Source: Gemmiger sp. An194 (lineage in GTDB: Bacteria; Bacillota; Clostridia; Oscillospirales; Ruminococcaceae). From it: a stretch of DNA of 64,000 bases. A model generated the notes under the pieces. That model was not told where the DNA came from. It ran no database searches and saw only the letters and a list, made by a program, of their open reading frames with translations. A program made the translations under genes and the position numbers. The number at the start of each line of letters is the position of its first letter. Position 1 is the first letter of the stretch. Location: NCBI RefSeq assembly GCF_002160145.1, contig NZ_NFKA01000005.1, positions 1 through 64,000 on the forward strand, given 5' to 3'. This document shows positions 53,084 to 62,762 of the stretch, piece after piece.

Positions 53084-53823
53084 TGGAAGCAAAACAGAGT
53101 GCACTGGTAACCGGCGGCAGCCGCGGCATCGGCCGGGCCATCTGCCTGGCCCTGGCCGCGCAGGGTGTGAATGTTGCCGTAAACTACGCGGGCAGCGCCG
53201 CTGCCGCCGAGGCTGTGGCCGAGGAGTGCCGCGCCCTGGGCGTGGAGGCCTTCGCCATTCAGGGCAACGTGGCCTGTGAGGCTGACGCCCAGAACCTGAT
53301 CGCCCAGACCGTGGAGCGCTTCGGCCGCATCGACGTGCTGGTGAACAATGCGGGCATCACCCGCGACAACCTGATGATGCGCATGAGCGAAGAGGATTTT
53401 GACGCGGTGCTCGCCACCAACCTGAAGGGCGCCTTCCACTGCATGAAGGCCGCCTGCCGCCCCATGATGAAGCAGCGCAGCGGCCGCATTGTGAACGTTT
53501 CCAGCATCGTGGGCGTGCGTGGTAACGCGGGCCAGGCCAACTATGCGGCCAGCAAGGCCGGTCTGATCGGCATGAGCAAGAGCCTGGCCAAGGAGCTGGC
53601 TGCCCGCGGCGTGACCGTGAACTGCGTGGCCCCCGGCTTCATTGAGACTGATATGACCGATGTGCTGCCCCAGGCCGTGAAGGAGAAGCTGCTTGGCGAG
53701 ATCCCCATGGCCCACCTGGGCAAGCCCGAAGATGTGGCCGCCGCTGTGGCGTTCCTCGCCAGCCCCGCTGCCGGTTATGTGACCGGTCAGGTGCTGTGTG
53801 TGGACGGCGGCATGGCCGTTTAA
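53083..53823 (+). CDS. fabG: 3-oxoacyl-ACP reductase
   Basis: A 246-residue short-chain dehydrogenase with the NADPH loop TGGSRGIGRAI, NNAGITRDN, the Ser of VNVSSIVGVRGN and the YAASKAG catalytic pair. It reduces 3-ketoacyl-ACP. The ATG at 53083 overlaps the fabD stop by one base and follows AAAGGAG; the longer frame was rejected. Confidence 0.96.
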   Translation: MEAKQSALVTGGSRGIGRAICLALAAQGVNVAVNYAGSAAAAEAVAEECRALGVEAFAIQGNVACEADAQNLIAQTVERFGRIDVLVNNAGITRDNLMMRMSEEDFDAVLATNLKGAFHCMKAACRPMMKQRSGRIVNVSSIVGVRGNAGQANYAASKAGLIGMSKSLAKELAARGVTVNCVAPGFIETDMTDVLPQAVKEKLLGEIPMAHLGKPEDVAAAVAFLASPAAGYVTGQVLCVDGGMAV

Positions 53824-53852
53824 AAGCCCTGAATTGAAGGAGGAGCTTACAG

Positions 53853-55094
53853 ATGGATAAACGACGCGTTGTAATCACCGGCATGGGCGCGGTGACTCCC
53901 CTGGGCCTGACCCTGGAGGAAAGCTGGGCCGCCGTAAAGGCCGACACCTGCGGCATCGGCCCCATTACCCAGTACGACACCACCAACCAGAAGGTAAAGC
54001 TGGCGGGCGAGGTGCGCGGCTTTGAGCCCGAGCAGTACATCGACAAGCGCGAGGTTCGCAAGACCGACCGCTTTGTGCAATTCGCTCTGGCCAGCGCCGC
54101 CCAGGCCATGGAGCACAGCGGCCTGGTGATGGAAAATGAGAACAGCCAGCGCTGCGGCGTGGTATTCGCCAGCGGCATCGGCGGTTTCTCCACCGTTCAG
54201 AATGAGTGCCTGAAGGGCAACGAAAAGGGCTACGATCGTGTAAGCCCCTACTTCATCCCCATGGCCATCTCCAACATGGCAGCAGGCAACATCGCCATCC
54301 GCTTCGGCTTCCACGGCATGTGCACCTGCCCGGTGACCGCCTGTGCCTCCGGCACCAACGCGGTGGGCGATGCCTTCCGTCAGATCCGCGACGGCTACGC
54401 CGATGTGATCCTGGCCGGCGGCAGCGAGGCCACCGTCACCTCTCTGGCGGTGGGCGGCTTTACCTCCCTGCATGCCCTGCACACCGGCAGCGACCCCAAG
54501 CGCGCTTCCATCCCCTTTGACAAGGAGCGTTCCGGCTTCGTGATGGGCGAGGGCGCGGCCGCTCTGGTACTGGAGGAGTACGAGCACGCCAAGGCCCGCG
54601 GCGCCAACATTCTGGCCGAGGTTGTGGGCTACGGCTGCACCTGCGACGCACACCACATCACCGCTCCCCTGCCGGACGGCTCCGGCGCGGCGGGCGCCAT
54701 GACCCAAGCTCTGGCCGACGCGGGCGTGGACGCTGCCAGCGTGGATTACATCAACGCTCACGGCACCTCCACCGCCATGAACGACGCGGGCGAGACCGCC
54801 GCCGTGAAGCTGGCCTTCGGCGAGCATGCCAAGGAGCTGGCCATCAGCTCCACCAAGTCCATGACCGGCCACCTGCTGGGCGCTTCCGGTGCTGTGGAAG
54901 CTGCCTTCACCGCCATGGCCCTGCACGACGGCTTCATTCCCGCTACCCTGGGCTACCAGGTGCCGGACGAGGCCTGCGATCTGGACATTGTTCCCAATCA
55001 CGGCCGTGAGGCTGCCATCCGGTACGCCATGTCCAACTCTCTGGGCTTCGGCGGCCACAACGCAAGCATCCTGTTGAAGAAGTGGGAGGAGTAA
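53853..55094 (+). CDS. fabF: Beta-ketoacyl-ACP synthase II
   Basis: A 413-residue elongating condensing enzyme. It has the N terminus [15 protein letters not shown], the Cys in [13 protein letters not shown] (near residue 166) and the two His residues in [11 protein letters not shown] and [22 protein letters not shown] precedes the ATG. It extends acyl-ACP chains. No FabB-like second enzyme is nearby. Confidence 0.96.
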   Translation: MDKRRVVITGMGAVTPLGLTLEESWAAVKADTCGIGPITQYDTTNQKVKLAGEVRGFEPEQYIDKREVRKTDRFVQFALASAAQAMEHSGLVMENENSQRCGVVFASGIGGFSTVQNECLKGNEKGYDRVSPYFIPMAISNMAAGNIAIRFGFHGMCTCPVTACASGTNAVGDAFRQIRDGYADVILAGGSEATVTSLAVGGFTSLHALHTGSDPKRASIPFDKERSGFVMGEGAAALVLEEYEHAKARGANILAEVVGYGCTCDAHHITAPLPDGSGAAGAMTQALADAGVDAASVDYINAHGTSTAMNDAGETAAVKLAFGEHAKELAISSTKSMTGHLLGASGAVEAAFTAMALHDGFIPATLGYQVPDEACDLDIVPNHGREAAIRYAMSNSLGFGGHNASILLKKWEE

Positions 55095-55098
55095 ACCA

Positions 55099-55524
55099 AT
55101 GACTTTGAATTCCAACGAGATCATGGAGGTTCTGCCTCATCGCTTCCCCTTCCAGCTGGTGGACCGCATCACCGAATGCGTGCCCGGCCAGATGGCAGTG
55201 GGCCGCAAGTGCGTGACCGTAAACGAGCAGTTCTTCTGCGGCCACTTCCCCCAGAAGCATGTGATGCCCGGTGTGCTCATCATCGAAGCACTGGCTCAGG
55301 TGGGCGCGGTTGCCATTCTCACCGAAGAGGAGAACAAGGGCAAGATCGTGCTGTTCGGCGGCATCAAGAATGCCCGCTTCAAGCGTCAGGTGGTTCCCGG
55401 CGATGTGCTGGAGCTGAAATGCGAGCTGACCGCACGCCGCGGCCCTGTGGGCTTTGGCAAGGCGGTTGCCACCGTGGACGGCCAGATTGCCGCCATGGGC
55501 GAGCTGACCTTCGCCATCAGTTGA
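55099..55524 (+). CDS. fabZ: 3-hydroxyacyl-ACP dehydratase
   Basis: A 141-residue hot-dog fold dehydratase with the active-site His in [13 protein letters not shown] and [20 protein letters not shown] (as [11 protein letters not shown]). It completes the elongation cycle. It starts 4 bases after fabF and is the last biosynthetic gene of the operon; a 12-bp hairpin follows. Confidence 0.96.
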   Translation: MTLNSNEIMEVLPHRFPFQLVDRITECVPGQMAVGRKCVTVNEQFFCGHFPQKHVMPGVLIIEALAQVGAVAILTEEENKGKIVLFGGIKNARFKRQVVPGDVLELKCELTARRGPVGFGKAVATVDGQIAAMGELTFAIS

Positions 55525-55534
55525 TTTGCTGCAG

Positions 55535-55571
55535 CACCGCACAATTTTAAATGGATGTGAATTGTGCGGTG
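55535..55571 (+). terminator. Hairpin between fabZ and the MarR gene
   Basis: CACCGCACAATT (55535-55546) pairs perfectly with AATTGTGCGGTG (55560-55571). There is no T-run, so it may attenuate or stabilise the 3' end rather than fully terminate. Confidence 0.5.
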
Positions 55572-55609
55572 TTGCCTTAACCGACGCATCTTGGTATAAT
55601 ATTATCACC
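55572..55609 (+). promoter_or_regulatory. Promoter of the MarR/FabT-like gene with AT palindrome
   Basis: TTGCCT (55572-55577) and TATAAT (55595-55600) with a 17-base spacer. ATAATATTAT, flanked by GGT and ACC with slight offset (55593-55609), overlaps the -10 and could be an autoregulatory site. Confidence 0.6.
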
Positions 55610-55684
55610 GCAGCAGGCATACGGTTTTTTCACACCGTCCCATGCTCTTTTGCCTGGGCCGCGCAGTCAAGGAGGATCGAACGA

Positions 55685-56158
55685 ATGCTGGAGCAAGCAT
55701 TTGCAGATGTGTATTCGAAATTCAAATTACATTTCTATCAGAAGGTATTCAGTCGGTTCCAGGCGCGGGAAGCCAGCCTGACTACTGTGGAAACCTTCTG
55801 CATGGAGATCATCCAGGCGTTGGGGAAGCCCACCATCAACGAGTTTGCCAGCTTTGTACAGATCTCCCCGCCCAATGCGGCCTACAAGGTGAACAGTCTG
55901 ATCAAAAAAGGCTACCTGAAAAAGGTGCAGTCGGAAAATGACCGCCGGGAGTATTTTTTGGTGGTGACCCAGAAGTACGAGGATTACTACAACATCAGTT
56001 ACAGCTATCTGTCCACCGTGATGAACCGGATCAAGGATCGGTTCTCCCCTGAGGATGTGGCCAAGATTGAGGAGATGCTTACCATCATTTCCGACGAGCT
56101 GATGCCGGAGATTCCGCTGAAGTCACCCAACGCCAATCACTACGCCCCGAACGCCTGA
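55685..56158 (+). CDS. MarR-family regulator (FabT-like)
   Basis: A 157-residue winged-helix protein of the MarR family. The DNA-binding part is about residues 45-105, including ISPPNAAYKVNSLIKKGYL and the wing VQSENDRREYFLVVT. Its position right after a type II fatty acid operon matches FabT-type regulators, which control fab genes with acyl-ACP as co-repressor. AAGGAGG lies before the ATG at 55685. The acpP upstream repeats are the likely target; ligand and targets are inferred. Confidence 0.85.
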   Translation: MLEQAFADVYSKFKLHFYQKVFSRFQAREASLTTVETFCMEIIQALGKPTINEFASFVQISPPNAAYKVNSLIKKGYLKKVQSENDRREYFLVVTQKYEDYYNISYSYLSTVMNRIKDRFSPEDVAKIEEMLTIISDELMPEIPLKSPNANHYAPNA

Positions 56159-56171
56159 ATCCATCGATTCT

Positions 56172-56223
56172 CAAGCCCTTTATTGCCCGGCAGGCAACCG
56201 TCTGCCGGCAGTAAGGGCTTTTT
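56172..56223 (+). terminator. Terminator of the MarR gene
   Basis: AAGCCCTTA-TGCCGGCAG-type inverted repeat with an 8-base loop and a TTTTT tail. Confidence 0.85.
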
Positions 56224-56307
56224 GTGCTTGTGTGCCCACTGAAAAATAACAGGGCACCGGCGCGCGAAACCCCTGTGCACAACATTCCTATCCTGGAGGG
56301 ACCCCTC

Positions 56308-57870
56308 ATGAGCGTTACATTAAAACAGGCACTGGTACTGCCCAGCTTGCGCCAGGCCACCCTGCTGGCCGGCTTTGATAATCTGGACCGGCCCATCACC
56401 TCGGTAAACGTGCTGGAATACATCGGCACGGAACCCCTGCACCAGCAGAACGAAACAGCAGGCCGCTTCGCCGGCGGCGAGCTGGTCCTCACCTGCTTTT
56501 CTTCCATCCCCACCAACGTGAACGCCCAGTGTGAATGTCTGCGCGCTCTGGCCCAGGTGGGGCAGGCCGGTCTGGTGCTGTATTATGTGGGTACCGTAAT
56601 GCCTCAGGTGGACCCTGCACTGGTAACGCTGGCTCAGGAGCTGAATTTCCCGCTGCTGGTAATGCCGCCCCGTATGGAGCTGCGCTACAGCGAGGTGATC
56701 GGCGATGTGATGGACGCCATCCTGCGGGATCAGGCGGACAACACTCATCTTCTGGGAGATATTCTGGAGCACATGACCCTGCTGCCGGAGCACCAGCGCA
56801 CGGTGGACACCGTGCTGCAGCTGCTCAGTGACCGGCTGCGGGCTACCGTGCTTCTGCTGGACGGCACCGGGCAGCTGCTGGGCGCCTGCGCCTGGCCCCG
56901 GGGCTCTCAGACGGATATGACCGATCTGCTGATCCAGGCCCGACAGGGCAACGCGGATCAGTGCTGCCGTTTGACCATCGACCCCGGCGACGCGGCCCCC
57001 ATGGAGCTGTGCCTGCTGAAGGCGGGTCAGCCGCTGAGCAACGAGGTACAGCAGCAGGCCCAGGACGTGATGCAGCTGGCACTGAACCTGTGGAGCCTGA
57101 AGCACGCGGAGCTGGCCATTGAAGAGCTGGTGCGGGCCATCCTGCGGGACGAGCCCATCAAGATGCGCCGTCTGGCTGCCCTGTTCCGTCTGAACGTGGC
57201 TTCCATCCACTGCATGTGGATGCTCAGCCCGTTGGACCCCGCCTGCCGGGAGGAGTTTCTGCGCCGGGTGCCCACCATTGCCTCCCAACTGCTGGAGCCC
57301 CACTGCCAGGCCGCCATTGCCGGCAGCTACCAGGACTTTGTGATCGTTCTGGCCGACAACGGCGTGTTTGGTCCCGAAGGAGAGGCACTGGCCGCCCAGC
57401 TGGGTCAGCAGCTGAAGGCTGAGGGGCTGGGCGCAGGCTTTGTGTGCTGCCAGGGTCTAGAGAACACCGCTCAGGTGCGCGCCGCCTTTCTGCGCAGCAG
57501 CGAGGGCCTGCCCAGCGCGCAGACCATCTGGCCCACCCGCACCGTACATACGCTGGGCGAGATCGATTTTGCGCTGCACTGCAAGAACGATCTGGTACAG
57601 GACGAGGCCAGCGTGACCCGCTGCCGGGCAGTGCTTGCTCCGCTGCACAGCTCTTCCGAGGAGCTGCCTCTGGTGGATACACTGGCGGTCTACCTGCTGG
57701 ATGCGGACCAGAACATTGCCCGCTGTGCTCAGCAGCTGTTTTTGCACAAAAATACGGTAAAATACCGCTACCAGCAGATCACCCACCGGCTGGGTCACAC
57801 CCCGGACAAACTGCCTGAGCTCACCGCCCTGTATGAAGCGGTGGCACTGTACCGGCTTCTGGAAAAATAA
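56308..57870 (+). CDS. PucR-family transcriptional regulator
   Basis: A 520-residue regulator. The N-terminal PucR domain (about residues 5-125) begins LKQALVLPSLRQATLLAG. A middle sensor region follows, and a C-terminal helix-turn-helix contains TLAVYLLDADQNIARCAQQL (as YLLDADQNIARCA) and LFLHKNTVKYR. PucR proteins often respond to purine or nitrogen compounds. GGAGGG precedes the ATG at 56308. No target operon is adjacent except the PAP2 gene downstream, so its role is open. Confidence 0.87.
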   Translation: MSVTLKQALVLPSLRQATLLAGFDNLDRPITSVNVLEYIGTEPLHQQNETAGRFAGGELVLTCFSSIPTNVNAQCECLRALAQVGQAGLVLYYVGTVMPQVDPALVTLAQELNFPLLVMPPRMELRYSEVIGDVMDAILRDQADNTHLLGDILEHMTLLPEHQRTVDTVLQLLSDRLRATVLLLDGTGQLLGACAWPRGSQTDMTDLLIQARQGNADQCCRLTIDPGDAAPMELCLLKAGQPLSNEVQQQAQDVMQLALNLWSLKHAELAIEELVRAILRDEPIKMRRLAALFRLNVASIHCMWMLSPLDPACREEFLRRVPTIASQLLEPHCQAAIAGSYQDFVIVLADNGVFGPEGEALAAQLGQQLKAEGLGAGFVCCQGLENTAQVRAAFLRSSEGLPSAQTIWPTRTVHTLGEIDFALHCKNDLVQDEASVTRCRAVLAPLHSSSEELPLVDTLAVYLLDADQNIARCAQQLFLHKNTVKYRYQQITHRLGHTPDKLPELTALYEAVALYRLLEK

Positions 57871-57882
57871 TGGCACGACCCC

Positions 57883-57912
57883 CACGGGCGGCGGAAAAGC
57901 CGCCCGTTTTTC
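57883..57912 (+). terminator. Terminator of the PucR-type gene
   Basis: ACGGGCGGC pairs with GCCGCCCGT around GGAAAA, followed by TTTT. Confidence 0.85.
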
Positions 57913-57943
57913 GTGTTTCTTTTACAGCAATTTGTGCATTGCT

Positions 57944-57972
57944 TTGCTGCTTTTCCCGACGCATGGTATAAT
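57944..57972 (+). promoter_or_regulatory. Promoter of the PAP2 gene
   Basis: TTGCTG (57944-57949) and TATAAT (57967-57972) with a 17-base spacer and a TGG extended -10. Confidence 0.7.
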
Positions 57973-58034
57973 AATTTTGTTCGCCGACTGTCTTTGTCGG
58001 CCGCTTTGAGATTCTATTTGTGAGGTAACCGCCC

Positions 58035-58730
58035 ATGCATTCCGCCCTTTCCTGGCTGCGAAAAAATCCGCACGCCTGGCTGATGGGGTACTGGGCATTC
58101 TATCTGTTCGGCTTCTTCAGCCTGGAACAGCTGGACCCGGAATACACCATCATCCACTGCTTCATCGACGACCTGATTCCCTTCAACGAATGGTTTGTGA
58201 TTCCCTACTGCCTGTGGTATCTGTGGATGCCCGGCACCATGCTGTATCTGTTTTTCAAGGAAAAAACCGACTACTGCCGCCTGTGCTTCATTATGTTTGT
58301 TGGCATGACGGTGGCCATGCTTACTTATCTGGTCTGGCCCAACGGTCTTGATCTGCGCCAGCCGATTCTGCGGCAGAACGTTCTGTGCCAGCTGGTGGAG
58401 CTGCTGCGCGGCATCGACACCCCCACCAATGTCTGCCCCTCCATCCACATTTCCAGCACCGTCTCCATTGCTATTGTGGGGCTGCGCTGCAAGCTGTTCC
58501 GGGGCAACCTGCCGGTGCATGCGCTGATCTGGGCCATGACCATCCTGATCACTCTGTCCACTTTGTTTTTGCGCCAGCATTCGGTGATCGATGTGGTGGC
58601 CGGTGCGGCACTGAGCCTGGTATTGATGATCCCCGCTTATCGAATCCAGTGGGAAAAGATCTTCCCGGAGATCGCGCCCTCTGCAAGCAAGGCGATCCGA
58701 CACCCGACACAAAACCAAACAACTTTCTAA
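58035..58730 (+). CDS. PAP2-family phosphatase, membrane protein
   Basis: A 231-residue protein with about six membrane segments and PAP2 motifs: PTNVCPSIHISST (motif 2, His near residue 138) and the distal LRQHSVIDVVAGAAL (motif 3, His/Asp). It resembles the inositol-phosphorylceramide synthase-like subgroup. It probably removes phosphate from a lipid or lipid-linked substrate at the membrane. It is monocistronic. Confidence 0.87.
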   Translation: MHSALSWLRKNPHAWLMGYWAFYLFGFFSLEQLDPEYTIIHCFIDDLIPFNEWFVIPYCLWYLWMPGTMLYLFFKEKTDYCRLCFIMFVGMTVAMLTYLVWPNGLDLRQPILRQNVLCQLVELLRGIDTPTNVCPSIHISSTVSIAIVGLRCKLFRGNLPVHALIWAMTILITLSTLFLRQHSVIDVVAGAALSLVLMIPAYRIQWEKIFPEIAPSASKAIRHPTQNQTTF

Positions 58731-58757
58731 AGCGAGGGACATTCCCCTCGCTTTTTC
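58731..58757 (+). terminator. Terminator of the PAP2 gene
   Basis: AAGCGAGGG pairs with CCCTCGCTT around a short loop, then TTTTC; the stem starts at the stop codon. Confidence 0.8.
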
Positions 58758-58900
58758 TTTGCACGTACTGCCGCAATTGCACCTCATCTTGTATATTTTT
58801 GTGCAAATTGCCCCTTGCTTCCTTCCTATCTTATGCCTATGATAATAGTAGAACAGGGTGCGAAGTATCTCGCCGCCCGCCGGAAAGGAGCGTGTTTCCA

Positions 58901-59401
58901 ATGCACCAAACCATCGAATCTCTGCTTTTGGCCCACGGGCGCGCCATTCTGAATTCCCCGGGAATGCAGCTGGAGCAGCAGTTCATCCAGCACGGCAATG
59001 TGACCTGCTTTGACCATTCGCTGGCCGTGGCTTATCTGAGCCTGTGGATCGTTCTGCGGCTGGGTCTTCGCCTGGACCTGCGCAGCCTCGTGCGCGGCGC
59101 TTTGCTGCACGACTACTTTTTGTACGACTGGCATGAAAAGGATGAAAGCCACCGCTGGCACGGCTTTCATCACGCCCGCCGGGCCCTGGACAACGCCAGC
59201 CGGGATTTTGAGCTGAACTGCATTGAACAGGACATCATCGAAAAGCACATGTTCCCGCTGAATCTCACTCCGCCCCGCTTCGTGGAAAGCGTGGTGGTGA
59301 CCTGCGCGGACAAGATCTGTGCCTGCTTTGAGGTGTTTTCCATCCTGCTCTATCGCCCGGATTTTTCCCGTCTGGGCCTTGCGGCAACCAACAACAATTG
59401 A
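58901..59401 (+). CDS. HD-domain protein
   Basis: A 166-residue predicted metal-dependent phosphohydrolase. It has a conserved His in FDHSLAVAYLS (near residue 38), the HD pair in GALLHDYFLYDW (near 73) and later GFHHARRALDNA with histidines. The final part (VTCADKICACFE) supplies the late Asp. The substrate is unknown. GGAAAGGAG precedes the ATG at 58901; the longer frame overlaps PAP2 and was rejected. Confidence 0.85.
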   Translation: MHQTIESLLLAHGRAILNSPGMQLEQQFIQHGNVTCFDHSLAVAYLSLWIVLRLGLRLDLRSLVRGALLHDYFLYDWHEKDESHRWHGFHHARRALDNASRDFELNCIEQDIIEKHMFPLNLTPPRFVESVVVTCADKICACFEVFSILLYRPDFSRLGLAATNNN

Positions 59402-59403
59402 CC

Positions 59404-59447
59404 AACCGCTCCGGGTAAGCTGCATGCCCCCGGAGCGGTTCTTTTTG
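59404..59447 (+). terminator. Terminator of the HD-domain gene
   Basis: AACCGCTCCGGG pairs with CCCGGAGCGGTT, followed by CTTTTTG. Confidence 0.85.
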
Positions 59448-59551
59448 TTTCGGGCAATACCGCATAATTCACGCCTCACGGCTCAGACGGTGTTACCGTA
59501 ATTCCTTGCAAGCTTCTGTGAATTGTTTTCAATTTATTCACATTTACCCCA

Positions 59552-59580
59552 TTGACAGAAGATGTCAAAAGGGTTACAAT
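59552..59580 (+). promoter_or_regulatory. Promoter of the candidate small RNA
   Basis: Consensus TTGACA (59552-59557) and TACAAT (59575-59580) with a 17-base spacer, with no gene start downstream before a terminator. Confidence 0.7.
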
Positions 59581-59586
59581 TTAGTT

Positions 59587-59746
59587 GCAAGAAAGTTACA
59601 CCCCCTTTTTCATGTGTTGTGAGGCGTCTCCGGTTCTTCTCCTCCTTCCGCCCCCCTAGCGGTTCTTTGATCCGGCTGAGCAGGGCGTCTCGAAATTCCT
59701 GTGGCAAGCTCCACCGCCCATTCCCGGGCGGTGGAGTTTGTTTTTG
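59587..59746 (+). ncRNA. Candidate small RNA with CU-rich loops
   Basis: About 160 bases run from a good promoter to a strong terminator (CTCCACCGCCC pairing with GGGCGGTGGAG, then TTTGTTTTT) and contain no convincing reading frame. Inside, CCGG/CCGG and CCGC/GCGG pairs display single-stranded CU-rich stretches such as TTCTTCTCCTCCTT, which resemble anti-Shine-Dalgarno seed regions of base-pairing RNAs. The downstream exporter gene has its own promoter, so this looks like an independent transcript. It does not match an RNA family I know. Confidence 0.5.
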
Positions 59747-59757
59747 CCCTTTTTCTC

Positions 59758-59786
59758 TTGTGCCTGCCGCCCGCAAACGGTATGAT
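59758..59786 (+). promoter_or_regulatory. Promoter of the ArAE-type exporter gene
   Basis: TTGTGC (59758-59763) and TATGAT (59781-59786) with a 17-base spacer. Confidence 0.65.
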
Positions 59787-59832
59787 AAAAACAGCACGGG
59801 ACTTTTCGTCCCATCTAAAAGGAGCGTTTTCC

Positions 59833-60834
59833 ATGTCTGCTGTTTTTTCCCGGCTTGCCCCGCTGCGGGTAGCGAAATATGCCCTGGGCGGACTGCTTGC
59901 CAGCTTTTTTGCTGCCCTGCTCGGGCTTTCTTACAGCACCTCCGCCGGAGTGATTGCCATTCTGAGCATCCAGACCACCCGCAGGCAAACCCTGGCATTG
60001 GTGCTTCGGCGTTTTACCGCCTTTTTCGCGGCCATGGCACTGGCCTTCGGCTGCTTTTCCCTTCTGGGATATCATCTGATCGCCTTCGGGCTGTTTCTGC
60101 TTTTGTTTGCCGCCTTCTGCCAGTGGTTCGGCCTACAGGAGGCTCTGGTGATGAACACCGTGCTGGTGCTGCATCTGTACGCAGAGCGCACCATGAACCT
60201 GTTCTGGCTGCGCAACGAGCTGCTCTTGCTTTTAATCGGTGCCGGGATCGGGATACTGGTGAATCTTTACATGCCGGGTGCGGCAAAGGCCATTCGCCAG
60301 AGCCAGGCCCAGGTGGAACAGGCCTTCCGGGACATTCTGCAGCGGATGGCGGACCGGCTGCTGACCCGCAGCAAACAGGGCTACACCGACAGCTGTTTTG
60401 CTCCGCTGGAGCAGCAGCTGGAGGGGCTTGCTCGCAAAGCCCGGGAAAACCAGGACAACGCCCTGCTCAGCGACCAGTGGTATTTTGTAAACTACGTAAG
60501 TATGCGCCAGCGTCAGCTGACGGTACTGCGCCGCATTTATGACAACATTCACCGACTGGATCAGGTTCCCGAACAGGCCCTGAGCATTGCCGATCTGCTG
60601 GAGGAGATCAGCCGCTCCTTCCATGAGCACAACAATGCCGCCGCACTGCTGCAAAAGCTGCACGGAATGCAGATTTCCATGCGGGACGAACCCCTGCCTC
60701 AGAGCCGCGCCGAGTTTGAAAACCGTGCATTGCTTTATCGGGTACTGTACGATCTGGAGGACTTTTTGCAGCTGAAGGCAGACTTTGCTGCCGCGCTCAC
60801 CGAGCAGGAACGCAGCCGGTTCTGGGGAGACTGA
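59833..60834 (+). CDS. Aromatic acid exporter family protein (ArAE)
   Basis: A 333-residue protein. The N-terminal half holds four to six membrane segments beginning LRVAKYALGGLLASFFAALLG and continuing with AGVIAILSIQTTRRQTL (read as ALGGLLASFF and AILSIQTTRRQTL), typical of the ArAE_1 family. The C-terminal half (from about residue 150) is a soluble helical domain. The substrate is unknown. AAAAGGAG precedes the ATG at 59833. Confidence 0.85.
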   Translation: MSAVFSRLAPLRVAKYALGGLLASFFAALLGLSYSTSAGVIAILSIQTTRRQTLALVLRRFTAFFAAMALAFGCFSLLGYHLIAFGLFLLLFAAFCQWFGLQEALVMNTVLVLHLYAERTMNLFWLRNELLLLLIGAGIGILVNLYMPGAAKAIRQSQAQVEQAFRDILQRMADRLLTRSKQGYTDSCFAPLEQQLEGLARKARENQDNALLSDQWYFVNYVSMRQRQLTVLRRIYDNIHRLDQVPEQALSIADLLEEISRSFHEHNNAAALLQKLHGMQISMRDEPLPQSRAEFENRALLYRVLYDLEDFLQLKADFAAALTEQERSRFWGD

Positions 60835-61061
60835 CCCGAAAAATTTTTGCTTTACCTTGGTAAATTTCAACCAAGATAAGTCATACTTAGGCCAGTTTTT
60901 CGACAAATTGCCGGTTTTCCCGGTTCGGGGTTTGAAAAGTTTGGCGGCGGTGCATTTTGTATTTTTCGGCCAAATATGATACACTTTTTAAAACCACCCG
61001 GCACGCAGGGCCACCGGCGCAGGATTTGTGCAAATTTGCGCTTCAAATGCCCGCGTTGTTC

Positions 61062-61090
61062 TTGTTAGAAAGGCGATTCTGCCTTATAAT
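61062..61090 (+). promoter_or_regulatory. guaB promoter
   Basis: TTGTTA (61062-61067) and TATAAT (61085-61090), 17-base spacer. The preceding gap (60835-61061) holds a small CTTGGT/ACCAAG hairpin and AT-rich sequence; no purine riboswitch was recognised. Confidence 0.75.
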
Positions 61091-61144
61091 AAAAGGAACG
61101 AAGCGTTTTGCTGGAGAATTGTAATTGCAAAGGAGACAAGGAAT

Positions 61145-62647
61145 ATGGCTTATTATTTTGAGGAACCTTCCCGCACGTTTGGCGAGTACCTGCTGGTACC
61201 CGGTTACTCTTCCTCCGCCTGCGTACCGGACGCTGTGAGCCTGAAAACACCGCTGGTTAAGTACCGCAAGGGCGAGGAGGAATGCCCCCTCACCATGAAT
61301 ATCCCCATGGTAAGCGCCATCATGCAGTCGGTTTCCGGCGATCGCCTGGCCATCGCGCTGGCAAAGCAGGGCGGCGTATCCTTTATTTACGGTTCCCAGT
61401 CTGTGGAAGATGAGGCCGCTATGGTTGCCCGCGTGAAGAGCTACAAGAAGGGCTTTGTAACCAGCGACTCCAACCTGAAGCCCACCGCTACCCTGGCGGA
61501 TGTTCTGGAGCTGAAGAAAAAGACCGGCCACTCTACCGTTGCCATCACCGAGGACGGCACCCCCAACGGCAAGCTGCTGGGCATCGTGGCCAGCCGCGAC
61601 TACCGTGTCAGCCGTATGTCCATGGACGAGCCTGTTGCCAACTTTATGACCCCCATGGAGAAGCTGGTCTGCGCTCCAGACACCACCACCCTGAAGGAAG
61701 CCAACGACATCATCTGGGACAACAAGATCAACTCCCTGCCCCTGGTGGATGCTGAGGGCCATCTGAAATACATGGTTTTCCGCAAGGACTATGACAGCCA
61801 CAAGGAAAACGTGAACGAGCTGCTGGACGCCAACAAGAGCTACGTTGTGGGCGCCGGTATCAACACCCGCGACTACGCTGAGCGTGTTCCCGCTCTGATC
61901 GAGGCCGGTGTGGATGTGCTGTGCATCGACTCCTCCGAGGGCTTCTCCGAATGGCAGAGCCGCACCATCGCCTGGATTCGTGAGCGCTACGGCGACAAGG
62001 TGAAGGTGGGCGCCGGCAACGTGGTGGACCGTGAGGGCTTCCGCTTCCTGGCACAGGCCGGCGCGGACTTCATCAAGGTCGGCATCGGCGGCGGTTCCAT
62101 CTGCATCACCCGCGAAACCAAGGGCATCGGCCGCGGCCAGGCTACTGCCGTGATCGAGGTTGCCGCGGCTCGTGACGAGTACTACAAGGAGACCGGCATC
62201 TACATTCCCATCTGCTCCGACGGTGGCATTGTGCACGACTATCACATGACCCTGGCTCTGGCCATGGGCGCTGACTTCGTGATGCTGGGCCGTTACTTCG
62301 CCCGCTTCGACGAGAGCCCGACCAACAAGCTGCGCATCAACGGCAGCTACGTGAAGGAGTACTGGGGCGAGGGTTCCAACCGCGCCCGCAACTGGCAGCG
62401 TTACGACCTGGGCGGCGCCACCAAGCTGAGCTTCGAGGAAGGCGTGGACAGCTATGTTCCCTACGCCGGCAGTCTGGCTGACGGTGTGGGCACCACCCTG
62501 TACAAGATCCGCAGCACCATGTGCAACTGCGGCGCTCTGACCATTCCCGAGCTGCAGGAGAAGGCCCGTCTGACTGTGGTTTCCTCCACCAGCATCGTGG
62601 AGGGCGGCAGCCACGACGTTATCCTGAAGAACAACCCCAACAACTAA
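61145..62647 (+). CDS. guaB: IMP dehydrogenase
   Basis: A 500-residue IMP dehydrogenase that oxidises IMP to XMP. The catalytic Cys is in [12 protein letters not shown] (near residue 320), with CBS domains at about 95-215. Further features are [33 protein letters not shown] and the flap region with NRARNW. The ATG at 61145 with AAAGGAG upstream gives the family length; the longer frame would run through the promoter. Confidence 0.95.
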   Translation: MAYYFEEPSRTFGEYLLVPGYSSSACVPDAVSLKTPLVKYRKGEEECPLTMNIPMVSAIMQSVSGDRLAIALAKQGGVSFIYGSQSVEDEAAMVARVKSYKKGFVTSDSNLKPTATLADVLELKKKTGHSTVAITEDGTPNGKLLGIVASRDYRVSRMSMDEPVANFMTPMEKLVCAPDTTTLKEANDIIWDNKINSLPLVDAEGHLKYMVFRKDYDSHKENVNELLDANKSYVVGAGINTRDYAERVPALIEAGVDVLCIDSSEGFSEWQSRTIAWIRERYGDKVKVGAGNVVDREGFRFLAQAGADFIKVGIGGGSICITRETKGIGRGQATAVIEVAAARDEYYKETGIYIPICSDGGIVHDYHMTLALAMGADFVMLGRYFARFDESPTNKLRINGSYVKEYWGEGSNRARNWQRYDLGGATKLSFEEGVDSYVPYAGSLADGVGTTLYKIRSTMCNCGALTIPELQEKARLTVVSSTSIVEGGSHDVILKNNPNN

Positions 62648-62659
62648 GCTTACCAAACG

Positions 62660-62692
62660 AACAGGGCACCCGCTGCGGCGGGTGCCCTGTTC
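62660..62692 (+). terminator. guaB terminator
   Basis: AACAGGGCACCCG pairs with CGGGTGCCCTGTT around a 6-base loop, followed by CTTCGTTT. Confidence 0.8.
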
Positions 62693-62762
62693 TTCGTTTC
62701 TCACTTATTCCACATTCCCTATGAATTACGCACCCGAAGATGCGATTGGCTCGTTTGCCCGG

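Noticed and set aside
60835-61144. Purine riboswitch upstream of guaB
   Set aside because: None of the conserved purine aptamer loops was found; only a short CTTGGT hairpin is present.
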